A stretch of DNA of 64,000 nt from JAHFUA01 sp963733935 (GTDB lineage: Bacteria > Acidobacteriota > Terriglobia > Terriglobales > Acidobacteriaceae): assembly GCA_963733935.1 (NCBI GenBank), contig CAVTEQ010000006.1, positions 354,151 to 418,150 of the forward strand. Reading direction: 5' to 3'. Position 1 is the first letter of the stretch. Every line of letters begins with the position of its first letter. The notes beneath the pieces are model-generated. The model did not search any database and was not told the origin of the DNA. It worked only from the letters and a program-made list of their open reading frames with translations. Of the stretch, positions 18,627 through 26,406 are shown in pieces. A program made the translations under genes and the position numbers.

Positions 18627-20382
18627 AATCGCCCACCTCACGCAGCCGGAGCGCGTGCACTGGTGCGACGGCTCTGCCGCGGAATATGACGAGATGCTGC
18701 GGCTGATGGTGCAGGCCGGCACCGCCATCATCATGAATCCGGAGAAGCGTCCGCACAGCATCTTTGTGCGCTCCACTCCGGCCGACGTGGCGCGCGTAGA
18801 GGACCGCACCTTCATCTGCTCGCGCAAGCAGGAAGACGCCGGCCCCACCAACAACTGGCGTGACCCAGCAGAAATGAAGGGCATGCTCAATAAGCTCTTT
18901 GCCGGCTGCATGGCTGGGCGCACGCTCTACGTGATCCCTTACAGCATGGGGCCGATCGGGTCCCCCATCGCCAACATCGGCGTCGAAATAACCGACTCTC
19001 CCTACGTGGTCGCCAACATGCACATCATGGCCCGGGTAGGCACCAAGGTCCTGGACGTTCTGGGCGAGGACGGCGAGTTCGTCAAGGGGCTGCACTCGGT
19101 CGGGCTGCCTCTGGGGCCTTCCGATCAGGACACCCCCTGGCCCAACAACCCCAGCGAAAAGTACATCTGCCACTTCCCGGACACGCGCGAGATCATGTCG
19201 TTCGGCTCCGGCTACGGCGGCAACGCGCTGCTCGGCAAGAAGTGCCATGCGCTGCGCATCGCTTCAGTGCAGGCACGCGACGAAGGCTGGATGGCCGAGC
19301 ACATGCTCATCCTCAAGCTCATCAGCCCGGACGGCCAAGTGAAGTACGTCACCGGCGCCTTTCCTTCGGCCTGCGGGAAGACCAATCTCGCCATGCTCAT
19401 CCCCACCGTGCCCGGATGGAAGGTGCAGACCATCGGCGACGACATCGCGTGGATGAAGTTCGGCGCCGACGGACGGCTCTATGCCATCAATCCGGAAGCC
19501 GGCTTCTTCGGCGTGGCGCCCGGCACCAGCATGAAGTCGAATGCCAACGCCATGCTGAGCGTGACGCGCAATTCGATCTTCACCAACTGCGCGCTCACGC
19601 CCGACGGCGACGTGTGGTGGGAAGGCATGACCGACACCAAGCCCGCTGAGCTGTCCGACTGGCTGCGTCGCACCTGGACGCCGGCCAGTGGCCGCAAAGC
19701 CGCGCATCCCAACGCGCGCTTCACCGCGCCGGCGCGGCAGTGCCCGGTGATCGCGCCCGAGTGGGAAGACCCCAAGGGCGTGCCGATCGACGCCATCCTG
19801 TTCGGCGGACGCCGCGGCAGCATCGTCCCGCTGGTCACAGAGTCCTTCGACTGGCAGCACGGAACGTTCCTGGGCGCGACCGCCAGCAGCGAAACCACCG
19901 CAGCAACCACCGGCAAGGTCGGACAACTCCGCCGCGATCCCATGGCCATGCTGCCGTTCTGCGGCTATAACATGGGCGATTACTTCGCGCACTATCTCAA
20001 GATCGGCTCCCGAGCCGGCGCCAAGCTGCCCAAGATTTTCTACGTCAACTGGTTCCGTCAGGACGACAAAGGCGGATTCCTCTGGCCGGGCTACGGCGAG
20101 AACAGCCGCGTGCTGAAGTGGGCGTTCGAGCGCTGCAACGGCACGGCCAAAGCGGTGGATACGCCCATCGGCCGCCTGCCCCAGCCGGCTGACCTCGATG
20201 TTCGCGGCTTGGACATATCCGCGGCCAATCTGGCCAAACTGCTGAGCGTTGATGTGGACGGCTGGTTGGCGGAAGTTCCGCTCATCCGCGAGCACTTCGC
20301 GCGCTTCGGCTCGCACCTGCCCCAAGGCCTGCGTGACGAAGTGGACAAGCTCGAGCAGCGGCTGAAGGCGGCAAAGAAGTAG
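18553..20382 (+). CDS. pckG: phosphoenolpyruvate carboxykinase (GTP)
   Basis: 609 residues from ATG 18553, with AGAAGAGG 6 nt upstream. GTP-type PEPCK catalysing oxaloacetate + GTP to PEP + GDP + CO2, the entry step of gluconeogenesis. Signatures are ITDSPYVVANMHIM, FGSGYGGNALLGKKCHALRI, the P-loop with reactive Cys FPSACGKTNLAMLIP, the metal site GDDIAWMKFG, INPEAGFFGVAPGT, and the nucleotide site YVNWFRQDDKGGFLWPGYGENSRVLKW. Length and order match the family. No partner gene is linked. Confidence 0.97.
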   Translation: MATTIQEIHTESGIQHRRLAQWVDEIAHLTQPERVHWCDGSAAEYDEMLRLMVQAGTAIIMNPEKRPHSIFVRSTPADVARVEDRTFICSRKQEDAGPTNNWRDPAEMKGMLNKLFAGCMAGRTLYVIPYSMGPIGSPIANIGVEITDSPYVVANMHIMARVGTKVLDVLGEDGEFVKGLHSVGLPLGPSDQDTPWPNNPSEKYICHFPDTREIMSFGSGYGGNALLGKKCHALRIASVQARDEGWMAEHMLILKLISPDGQVKYVTGAFPSACGKTNLAMLIPTVPGWKVQTIGDDIAWMKFGADGRLYAINPEAGFFGVAPGTSMKSNANAMLSVTRNSIFTNCALTPDGDVWWEGMTDTKPAELSDWLRRTWTPASGRKAAHPNARFTAPARQCPVIAPEWEDPKGVPIDAILFGGRRGSIVPLVTESFDWQHGTFLGATASSETTAATTGKVGQLRRDPMAMLPFCGYNMGDYFAHYLKIGSRAGAKLPKIFYVNWFRQDDKGGFLWPGYGENSRVLKWAFERCNGTAKAVDTPIGRLPQPADLDVRGLDISAANLAKLLSVDVDGWLAEVPLIREHFARFGSHLPQGLRDEVDKLEQRLKAAKK

Positions 20383-20453
20383 CACTGTTCTGAGGTCTCG
20401 TGAAAGGGCACGCCTTAAACGGCTGCTCAGAAAAGTCTTTCGTGAAGCGGTTC

Positions 20454-20593
20454 GTGTCAGGGCACGACTTCAGTCGTGCCGCCACGCGCTTCCATTGCCA
20501 CGGGCTTCAGCCCCCGCGCATCGCACCTGCAGGGGCTGAAGCCCAAGTTTTCTTCGCATGTTTACGGCACGACTAAAAGTCGTGCCCTGACAC
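20454..20593. repeat. composite palindromic element (three stem-loops within a 17-bp inverted repeat)
   Basis: GTGTCAGGGCACGACTT at 20454-20470 is perfectly inverted at 20577-20593. Inside are a palindrome GGCACGACT-TC-AGTCGTGCC (20461-20480), a 13-bp inverted pair GGGCTTCAGCCCC / GGGGCTGAAGCCC (20502-20514 / 20532-20544) and GGCACGACT-AAA-AGTCGTGCC (20566-20586). It occupies the gap after pckG and can fold as a cruciform or transcribed hairpins. Related pieces occur at 49530-49612 and 53804-53937. It may also stop transcription after pckG, though no U-tract follows. Confidence 0.85.
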
Positions 20594-20663
20594 TTGATCT
20601 GTCACGAAGAAGAAGTTTTTTCTCTTTAGCGGCGCAGCTGAAGCCACGTCGCATTCGAAAGAC

Positions 20664-20921
20664 ATGTTCGCCCGCAAAATTCGCGTCGAATACGAAACTG
20701 ACGGCCAGCGCCATCCCGCGCCGCTGAAATGGCTGGACAGCTTCTCCATGCGCAACTTCACCAACGCGCAGATGTTCGACGACACGCTGCCGGTGGCCGA
20801 CGGGCTGATCGAGATCGGAACTCGCGTGCCCCTCCCCGAACTCAAGAGCGCGATGGAGGATTGGTTCCGCAGGAAGAGTTACTTGCCGAAGAACAGCGCA
20901 CTGGTAGTCACTGAATCTTAA
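20664..20921 (+). CDS. small hypothetical protein
   Basis: 85 residues from ATG 20664 (MFARKIRVEYETDGQRHPAP). It contains KWLDSFSMRNFTNAQMFDD and VPLPELKSAMEDWFRRKSYL, consistent with a small alpha/beta fold. No signal peptide, membrane span or known motif. Codon use is like that of neighbouring genes. I do not recognise it. Confidence 0.5.
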   Translation: MFARKIRVEYETDGQRHPAPLKWLDSFSMRNFTNAQMFDDTLPVADGLIEIGTRVPLPELKSAMEDWFRRKSYLPKNSALVVTES

Positions 20922-21012
20922 GATACGGCGTTTCGGGTGTCCCATCTGGCATTTGCAAACGCCGCAGCAACACGATTAGATTAACCGCCTCGAAGGTGCT
21001 TTACTGAAACTC

Positions 21013-21666
21013 TTGTTGGACATTCCGTATTACGTCGAGCTTCAGCGCCGCATGTTCGACATCCTCCGTTATGTGTCGTGCCACGAAAGGAATTTCGACA
21101 CGTACTCCGTGATCGTCGAGAGCTTGCTGATTGACGCGTGTTCCTTCTTCGACTCGTTGTGTCAGACTTTCATTCGAGAAAAGTCACGAGCAGGATGTAC
21201 TTTCAAGCAGGAGTCTCTGGTTGTTGACTTCAAGAAGAAGGTGAGCGGCAGCGCGGAGTTCAATTTTGGGGACTATCGAGAATTGCTGGAAGGCGACTTC
21301 GTCCTCTCAACAAAGGAAGTTAACTTGAACCCGTATGAGGACGCCTTCTACTCAAACCCTATGCATTATCTACCCGACAAAGTCTCGGGTTATCTCGTTA
21401 CGCCTTTCAAAGAATGGGCCACTGGGAGCGGCTCTCCGTGGTGGAAAGCGTTTACCGACCTAAAGCACGACAGGATGAGCAGCTTTCGTGAGGCAAAGTT
21501 GAGGAATGTCATCCTTTCTCTGGCAGCCGTGTTCATAATCCTGACTCTCCGTAATGAAACCGAATTCAAAGCCGGGTCAGTGTCTTTGGAGCTCTATGAT
21601 TTGTTCTTTCCAAAGTACTGGACGTTTAAGGGCAGGGTCTCGGTGATGAATTTTATGTGGACGTAG
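21013..21666 (+). CDS. hypothetical protein of AT-richer composition
   Basis: 217 residues from TTG 21013; an in-frame ATG at 21052 (MFDILRYVSCHERN) is an equally plausible start since neither has a clear Shine-Dalgarno. The product has a helical N-terminal half (YSVIVESLLIDACSFFDSLC), WKAFTDLKHDRMSSFREAKL and a hydrophobic helix VILSLAAVFIILTLR. Layout resembles stand-alone HEPN-like or conserved helical proteins of accessory regions, but I cannot assign it. Base composition and codon use are visibly less GC-rich than the flanks, suggesting recent acquisition. Confidence 0.6.
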   Translation: MLDIPYYVELQRRMFDILRYVSCHERNFDTYSVIVESLLIDACSFFDSLCQTFIREKSRAGCTFKQESLVVDFKKKVSGSAEFNFGDYRELLEGDFVLSTKEVNLNPYEDAFYSNPMHYLPDKVSGYLVTPFKEWATGSGSPWWKAFTDLKHDRMSSFREAKLRNVILSLAAVFIILTLRNETEFKAGSVSLELYDLFFPKYWTFKGRVSVMNFMWT

Positions 21667-21735
21667 GCTCTGGGCGGCTCTTAACCATCCGCGGTCGAGA
21701 ATCGAGTTCCCGCCACACGGACGAAGGTTGGGGAT

Positions 21736-23061
21736 CTATTTCCCCGCACTGCCCGCCGATATCCCGCCGTTATCGCTGACCTTCAGCACCATCAGAACTT
21801 TGTCGTCCACGTGAATGCCACCGCGGGAAAACTCTTCCACTTCCGCCAGCACCGCGTCCACGATCTCCTGGGAAGGCTTGTGGCGGTTCTTGAGGATGCT
21901 GGCAGCCAAACGCTCTGTGCCGAACTCGTCTTCCTTCGGGTCCATGGCTTCCACGATGCCATCGGTGCAGCACACCAGGATGTCGCCCGGGTTGAGCCGC
22001 GCCGAGCCGCGCGTGTAGTCCGCGCTGGGAAACAGCCCGATGACGGTGCCGCCTTCCTCCAGCCGCTTGTACTCGCCGGTTTTGCCGTCGATGAGCAGCG
22101 GCGGCACGTGACCGCCGTTGATGTAGTGCAGGCCGTTGCGCCGGGTATCGATCAAGCCCAGGAAGATGCTGAGGAACTTCTTGCTGCGAGTGTCGTTGTA
22201 CATCATCTCGTTCAGCGACAGGGTAAGCACTTCGAGCGAGTGCAGGTGCATGACCAGCGCGCGCAGCGTGGCTTGGAGGTTCGACATCACCATAGCTGAC
22301 GAAATGCCTTTGCCCTCAACATCGGCCACCACCAGCAGCAGCGACTGCGGGCCCAGGTTCAGGAAGTCGTAGTAGTCGCCGCCGACGTCGTAGCACATTT
22401 GGTTGACCACGGCGATGTCGTATCCGGGCACCACCGGCGGCGCATCCGGCAGCAGGCTTCGCTGGATCTCCGTCGCCAGGGCCACTTCGCGCTCCAGGCG
22501 CTGCTTCTCCACCACTTCGCGATGCAGTTGCGCGTTCTCCAGCGCCATGGCCATGTGGGCGGAGAGCTTGGTCAGGAAGTCTTCATCCTCGCGCGTAAAG
22601 CGGCCGTGCACCTGGTTCAGCAACTGGATCACGCCGACGATCTCACCCGACTTGTGGCGGATAGGCAGGCAGAGCAGGGAGTGGGTGCGGTATCCGAACT
22701 TCTGGTCGAAGCTGCGGTCGAAGTACTCCAGCGTGTAAGCGTCTTCGACGTTGATGATTTCGCCCGTCTGCGCCACCCGCCCGGCGACGCCGCGTCCGTA
22801 GGGCACGCGGATTTCCTGCTGGTCGAGGCCGGAAGCCACAATCGACCACAGCTCCTGTTTCTTGTTGTCGGCCAGAAAGACCGTGCCACGGTCGGCGCGG
22901 CACTCGGTGCAGGCAATCTGCAGGATGCGATCCAGCAGCTCCGCCAGATCGAGCGTGGAATTCAGCAGCAGGGTGGCTTCGAAGAGCCGCGAAAGCTGGG
23001 TGATGGTCTTCTGGGCCTGCTCCGGTGACGACAGTTGAGCCTTGGAAGCGGTTACGTCCAC
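21736..23061 (-). CDS. GAF-SpoIIE (RsbU/RsbP-type) serine phosphatase
   Basis: 441 residues, soluble. A GAF domain (about 35-185: LAELLDRILQIACTECRADR, VPYGRGVAGRVAQTGEIINV, LCLPIRHKSGEIVGVIQLLN) is followed by a helical linker (VVEKQRLEREVALATEIQRS) and a PP2C/SpoIIE domain (about 215-425: VGGDYYDFLNLGPQSLLLVV, DVEGKGISSAMVMSNLQATL, YINGGHVPPLLI, CCTDGIVEAMDPKEDEFGTE). It should dephosphorylate a STAS-type antagonist after binding of an intracellular ligand to GAF. Domain plan is like the 15541 phosphatase but with a cytosolic sensor. Confidence 0.92.
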   Translation of the reverse strand: MDVTASKAQLSSPEQAQKTITQLSRLFEATLLLNSTLDLAELLDRILQIACTECRADRGTVFLADNKKQELWSIVASGLDQQEIRVPYGRGVAGRVAQTGEIINVEDAYTLEYFDRSFDQKFGYRTHSLLCLPIRHKSGEIVGVIQLLNQVHGRFTREDEDFLTKLSAHMAMALENAQLHREVVEKQRLEREVALATEIQRSLLPDAPPVVPGYDIAVVNQMCYDVGGDYYDFLNLGPQSLLLVVADVEGKGISSAMVMSNLQATLRALVMHLHSLEVLTLSLNEMMYNDTRSKKFLSIFLGLIDTRRNGLHYINGGHVPPLLIDGKTGEYKRLEEGGTVIGLFPSADYTRGSARLNPGDILVCCTDGIVEAMDPKEDEFGTERLAASILKNRHKPSQEIVDAVLAEVEEFSRGGIHVDDKVLMVLKVSDNGGISAGSAGK

Positions 23062-23214
23062 GCGCGCCTTTCCCCGACCGCCATGGCGCCCGCAACTTCA
23101 GGAAGGACACGGAACCTGCGGGCAGCGGCGGGTCTCTGGGGCTGAGTGCGTTTACTATATGCAGCGGTGGAGGGTTTGTAAATAAGCGGAAAGCAGGGCT
23201 TCAGGTCCACAAAT

Positions 23215-23247
23215 CCCCACCCTTGGCAACAGCGGCCAAGGGTGGGG
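23215..23247. repeat. 12-bp perfect stem-loop between the phosphatase and apt
   Basis: CCCCACCCTTGG (23215-23226) and CCAAGGGTGGGG (23236-23247) are perfect inverted copies with a 9-nt loop. It lies just after the apt stop codon on that strand. It could act as an intrinsic terminator or be another short palindromic repeat; the following bases lack a long U-tract. Confidence 0.7.
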
Positions 23248-23258
23248 CACCCATGGAT

Positions 23259-23801
23259 TCACTTCTGATAATGGAGCAGCGAGAACACGTCATACTTGCC
23301 CAGCTTCTCGCGGCCTTTCAGGAAATCCAACTCCACCACGAAGCCGCAGCCGACCACTTTCGCGCCCAGCGACTCCGCCAGCGACACCGTCGCTTGTGCC
23401 GTGCCACCGGTGGCCAGCAGGTCGTCGACGATGATCACGCGCTGGCCGCGGGTGATGGCGTCGCGGTGGATCTCGAGCGTGTTCTTGCCGTATTCGAGCT
23501 CATAGGAGATCGACGCGGTGGCCGCGGGCAGCTTCTTGGGCTTGCGGATGGGGACAAACCCCGCATTCAGACGATAGGCAACGGCGGGACCGAAGATGAA
23601 GCCGCGCGCCTCCATGCCCAGGACCTGGTCGATTTCATGGTCGATGTAGTGTTCGGAAAGCGCGTCGATCAGGGTGGCGAAGCCGCGCTTGTCCTTGAGC
23701 AGGGTAGTGATGTCATAGAACAAGATGCCCGGCACCGGGAAGTCGCGCACTTCGCGGATCAGTTTCTTCAACGGCTCACAATCGAAGGTTCTTTTGTGCA
23801 C
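23259..23801 (-). CDS. apt: adenine phosphoribosyltransferase
   Basis: 180 residues, full length. It converts adenine + PRPP to AMP + PPi in purine salvage. Visible motifs: IREVRDFPVPGILFYDITTL at the N-terminus, LGMEARGFIFGPAVAYRL, FVPIRKPKKLP, YELEYGKNTLEIHRDAI and the PRPP-binding VIIVDDLLATGGTAQA. The ATG at 23801 directly abuts the acyP stop codon (no intergenic base), so apt is translated from an efp-acyP-apt message. Confidence 0.97.
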   Translation of the reverse strand: MHKRTFDCEPLKKLIREVRDFPVPGILFYDITTLLKDKRGFATLIDALSEHYIDHEIDQVLGMEARGFIFGPAVAYRLNAGFVPIRKPKKLPAATASISYELEYGKNTLEIHRDAITRGQRVIIVDDLLATGGTAQATVSLAESLGAKVVGCGFVVELDFLKGREKLGKYDVFSLLHYQK

Positions 23802-24128
23802 CTACCAGGCTCCTTCAATGCGGAATGCGGTCAGGCCCGGGATGGGCTTGGCCGGGGATTCATCAACGGCATCGACGCGCGCGGCGCGCGGCCCATCCCG
23901 CAGCCGGCCGCGCAATCCCAGAAGTTGCTCGTGCGAGCCCATGGCCAGGACCTCCACCGTACCGTCAGGATTGTTGCGCACCCAGCCCGCGATGCCCAGC
24001 ATGTGCGCCTCGCGCTCCACAAAAAAGCGGAAACCCACGCCCTGCACGCGGCCGCGCACCAGATAGCGGCGGGCATGAAGGCCGGCTTGACTTGGCTCAT
24101 GACTCACGACTCGCGACTCACGACTCAC
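23802..24128 (-). CDS. acyP: acylphosphatase
   Basis: 108 residues from GTG 24128. The catalytic signature YLVRGRVQGVGFRFFVER carries the phosphate-binding Arg, and GWVRNNPDGTVEVLAMG carries the catalytic Asn. It hydrolyses acyl phosphates such as 1,3-bisphosphoglycerate. The first ~12 residues (SRESRVVSHEPS) are encoded by the 7-bp tandem array at 24101-24140, so the real start could be one of the later GTG codons in the array. It lies between efp (10 nt apart) and apt (0 nt). Confidence 0.9.
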   Translation of the reverse strand: MSRESRVVSHEPSQAGLHARRYLVRGRVQGVGFRFFVEREAHMLGIAGWVRNNPDGTVEVLAMGSHEQLLGLRGRLRDGPRAARVDAVDESPAKPIPGLTAFRIEGAW

Positions 24129-24140
24129 GACTCACGACTA
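24101..24140. repeat. 7-bp tandem array (GACTCAC)n between efp and acyP
   Basis: Five consecutive heptamers, GACTCAC GACTCGC GACTCAC GACTCAC GACTCAC, followed by GACTAC. The array spans the efp stop codon and the acyP start. Read on the minus strand the unit is a permutation of AGTCGTG. Copy number changes of such arrays alter the acyP N-terminus or its spacing from efp. Confidence 0.9.
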
Positions 24141-24701
24141 CTTCACCCGCTCCAGGTAGATGCCCTCGGCCGTATCCACGCGGATCTTTTCTCCCTGGTT
24201 GATGAAGGGCGGCACCTGCACCACCAGGCCGGTCTCGGTTTTCGCCGGTTTCTGCACCGAGGATGCGGTCGCGCTCTTGAGGCCGGGCTCGGTCTCGACC
24301 ACCTCCATGTCCACCGTTGCCGGCAGCTCGATGCCGATAGGCTTGCCCTCATAGAATTCGACCTGAAGATGCAGATTGGGCGTCAGGTAGTCCACCGCGG
24401 CGCCCAGCACCTCGCGCGAGATGTGCGTCTGCTCGTAGCTCTCGGTGTTCATGAAGTGGAAGTCGTCGCCGTCGCTGTAGAGGAACTCCATGGTGGTCTC
24501 GTCCACGGTGACGCGGTCCACGGCATCGGCGGAGCGGAAGCGGTGCTCATACATCGCGCCGGTACGCAGGTTGCGCAGCTTGGCCTGGATGAAGGCCCGC
24601 AGGTTCCCCGGCGTGCGGTGCTCGACGCTGAAGATGGAATGCAGGTCGTTGTTGTGCTTGATGATCATCCCGGGGCGCAACTGGGTCGCTGGTATGGCCA
24701 C
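24138..24701 (-). CDS. efp: translation elongation factor P
   Basis: 187 residues from GTG 24701, chosen because GGAGAG stands 7 nt upstream and the conserved fold starts at AIPATQLRPGMIIKHNNDLH. Three beta-barrel (OB/KOW) domains are present; the C-terminal one ends QVPPFINQGEKIRVDTAEG. EF-P relieves ribosome stalling at polyproline. In the tip loop of domain I (SVEHRTPGNLRAFIQAKLR) the residue aligning with the modified Lys34 of E. coli is Asn33, so EpmA-type lysylation is not possible there. First gene of efp-acyP-apt. Confidence 0.95.
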   Translation of the reverse strand: MAIPATQLRPGMIIKHNNDLHSIFSVEHRTPGNLRAFIQAKLRNLRTGAMYEHRFRSADAVDRVTVDETTMEFLYSDGDDFHFMNTESYEQTHISREVLGAAVDYLTPNLHLQVEFYEGKPIGIELPATVDMEVVETEPGLKSATASSVQKPAKTETGLVVQVPPFINQGEKIRVDTAEGIYLERVK

Positions 24702-24881
24702 GAAATTCTCTCCGTTCGGCGATTGCTGGGATCGCCTGCCGCCTTCTGCAGAGGCACAAGGCAATTCTTGATTGTAAACGATGCGCGGTTGCGGGAGTGG
24801 GGATGCGGGCCTGTAAGCGTTGGCGTTGACCTGAACTCGCCTCTATGGAACATCCGACGCCGCAGGAAATACGCAAGGACC

Positions 24882-25652
24882 CTAGATACTCTTTATTTCA
24901 CCTCCGTCCATTCGGACGGATGTACCAGTCATCCATTTTGCTGCGGGCGACACCATAAATGCGAGCAGGTCAGCAATCTCTTCCGGACGTCCGTAGCGGC
25001 TAATTCCCGCCTCTTCCGGAAATTGTGCCGTCGCTTGTTCGACGCTCATATTGTGCGTTGGCGCCCACTTCTCCAGGAAGGAGCGCCGCCGTCCAGTCAT
25101 GACCGGACCAGGCACAATGCTGTTGACCTGCACGCCATCTTTAATACCTTGCTCAGCGAAGGCTTTAGCAAGCGCAGTAATGGCGGCATTGGTCGCGGCG
25201 ACCGCTGCGAATGCGGGCTTCGGGTCGAGGGCAGCACTGCCCGACATAAATACGACTGAACCCTTCGACTTCTTAAGTGCTTCCCAAGCAAGTATCGTCA
25301 CACGCCGTGCGCCGTGCAGCTTCAGCTCCATACCTGCTCGCCATTGCTCGTCCGTCATCTCGAACAAATCAATTTGTGGCACTGCACCTGCGATATTTAG
25401 CAGCGCATCGATCCTGCCGAAGCGATCAAGCGTGATCTTGACAAGGTTTGCGGCAGATTCGATTTTGCTCAAATCAAGATCGCAAATAAGAGGCTCCGCT
25501 CCCGCAGTTCTTACGGCGTCTCCCACCTCTCTCAGTGCGTCAGCGTCTCGCGCGGCCAGCACAATTGCGGAGAAGTCGCGCGCTAATCTGATCGCGGTAG
25601 ATCGGCCGATTCCCTGGCTCGCTCCGGTAACGATTGCGACAGAATTGTTCAT
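24882..25652 (-). CDS. short-chain dehydrogenase/reductase-like protein lacking the YxxxK dyad
   Basis: 256 residues. Rossmann cofactor motif VTGASQGIGRSTAIRLARD, DLDLSKIES, the NAG-type LLNIAGAVPQ and C-terminal VRMDGG are those of classical SDRs. At the catalytic site the sequence is MSGSAALDPKPAFAAV then AATNAAI: the Tyr is replaced by Val and the Lys by Asn, while a serine remains. It may therefore bind NAD(P) without standard dehydrogenase activity. The gene's start overlaps the end of the decayed hydrolase upstream (25649) by 4 nt, so the two formed an operon. Confidence 0.85.
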   Translation of the reverse strand: MNNSVAIVTGASQGIGRSTAIRLARDFSAIVLAARDADALREVGDAVRTAGAEPLICDLDLSKIESAANLVKITLDRFGRIDALLNIAGAVPQIDLFEMTDEQWRAGMELKLHGARRVTILAWEALKKSKGSVVFMSGSAALDPKPAFAAVAATNAAITALAKAFAEQGIKDGVQVNSIVPGPVMTGRRRSFLEKWAPTHNMSVEQATAQFPEEAGISRYGRPEEIADLLAFMVSPAAKWMTGTSVRMDGGEIKSI

Positions 25653-26376
25653 GATGCTTTCTCCCTTGAGGTGGGTTCAAACGCCCGAGAAAGCGCTGCT
25701 TCGGCGGCCTCCATGATGATGTTCACAGCGGCCTCTGGGGCACTCAGCAGTGGCGTGTGATCGACCGGAAGCGCCCGTTTAGCTGCTGCCATTCTTTGCG
25801 CCATGAAGTGCTGTGTTTTTGGGTTGATCATGCGGTCTTCTTCCGCAATCAGGAACCAGGAAGGCTTCAACTTCCAGGCCGGTCTTGGAACCGGTTCCTG
25901 GATACACTTCAGTGCGATGGGCCTCTGTACCGCTGCCGCCAGCGCGATCTGGTCCGCGGTCGCATGATGCGCGAAGGCGTTTCCGAAACTTTCCTCGGGC
26001 ATCCAGATAAGACCGTCGCTGTCAGGAGCGAGCTGAGGAGCCTGCGGATGACGTTCGTCGCGGTAGAACACCTGAGCAACGGTTTCTCCTTCGGTCGGCG
26101 CCAGCCCCGCGATATACACCAAGGCCTACACGCGCTCGTCATCCGCCGCAGCGATGACGGCGCCCCCATAGGCATGCCCCGCCAGCACAACCGGGCCGCT
26201 CGTCCGCGCAAGGGTACGTTTCACTGCGGCAGCGTCGTCACCGAGTGAGGTCAGAGGGATCGGTGCTGCGACTACGCGCAGCCCTTTTTTTCAAGTGGGA
26301 GGATGACCGCCTTCCAGCTCGAGCCATCGGCCCAGGCTCCGTGGACCACAACTACGGTAGCGTTTTCGCGAAACAT
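25649..26376 (-). pseudogene. alpha/beta hydrolase with frameshift and nonsense codon
   Basis: Reads MFRENATVVVVHGAWADGSS from ATG 26376, the typical opening of esterase/EstC-type alpha/beta hydrolases, to PLEKKG, where a run of seven A is one base short for the frame. The next frame continues LRVVAAPIPLTSLGDDAAAV, LAGHAYGGAVIAAADDERV with the nucleophile motif altered to GHAYGG (Tyr in the Ser position). An in-frame TAG at about 26128 then replaces one codon before ALVYIAGLAPTEGE and the intact C-terminal half to 25649. Two independent lesions plus a nonstandard nucleophile suggest real decay. Confidence 0.8.
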
Positions 26377-26406
26377 CGTGTCGCGAATCCTTTCTGCAAA
26401 CCCAGG

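Noticed and set aside
23025..25259. Plus-strand open frame of 744 codons
   Set aside because: It lies opposite apt, acyP and efp, which are certain genes; composition is His/Gln/Arg-rich as expected for an antisense frame in GC-rich DNA.
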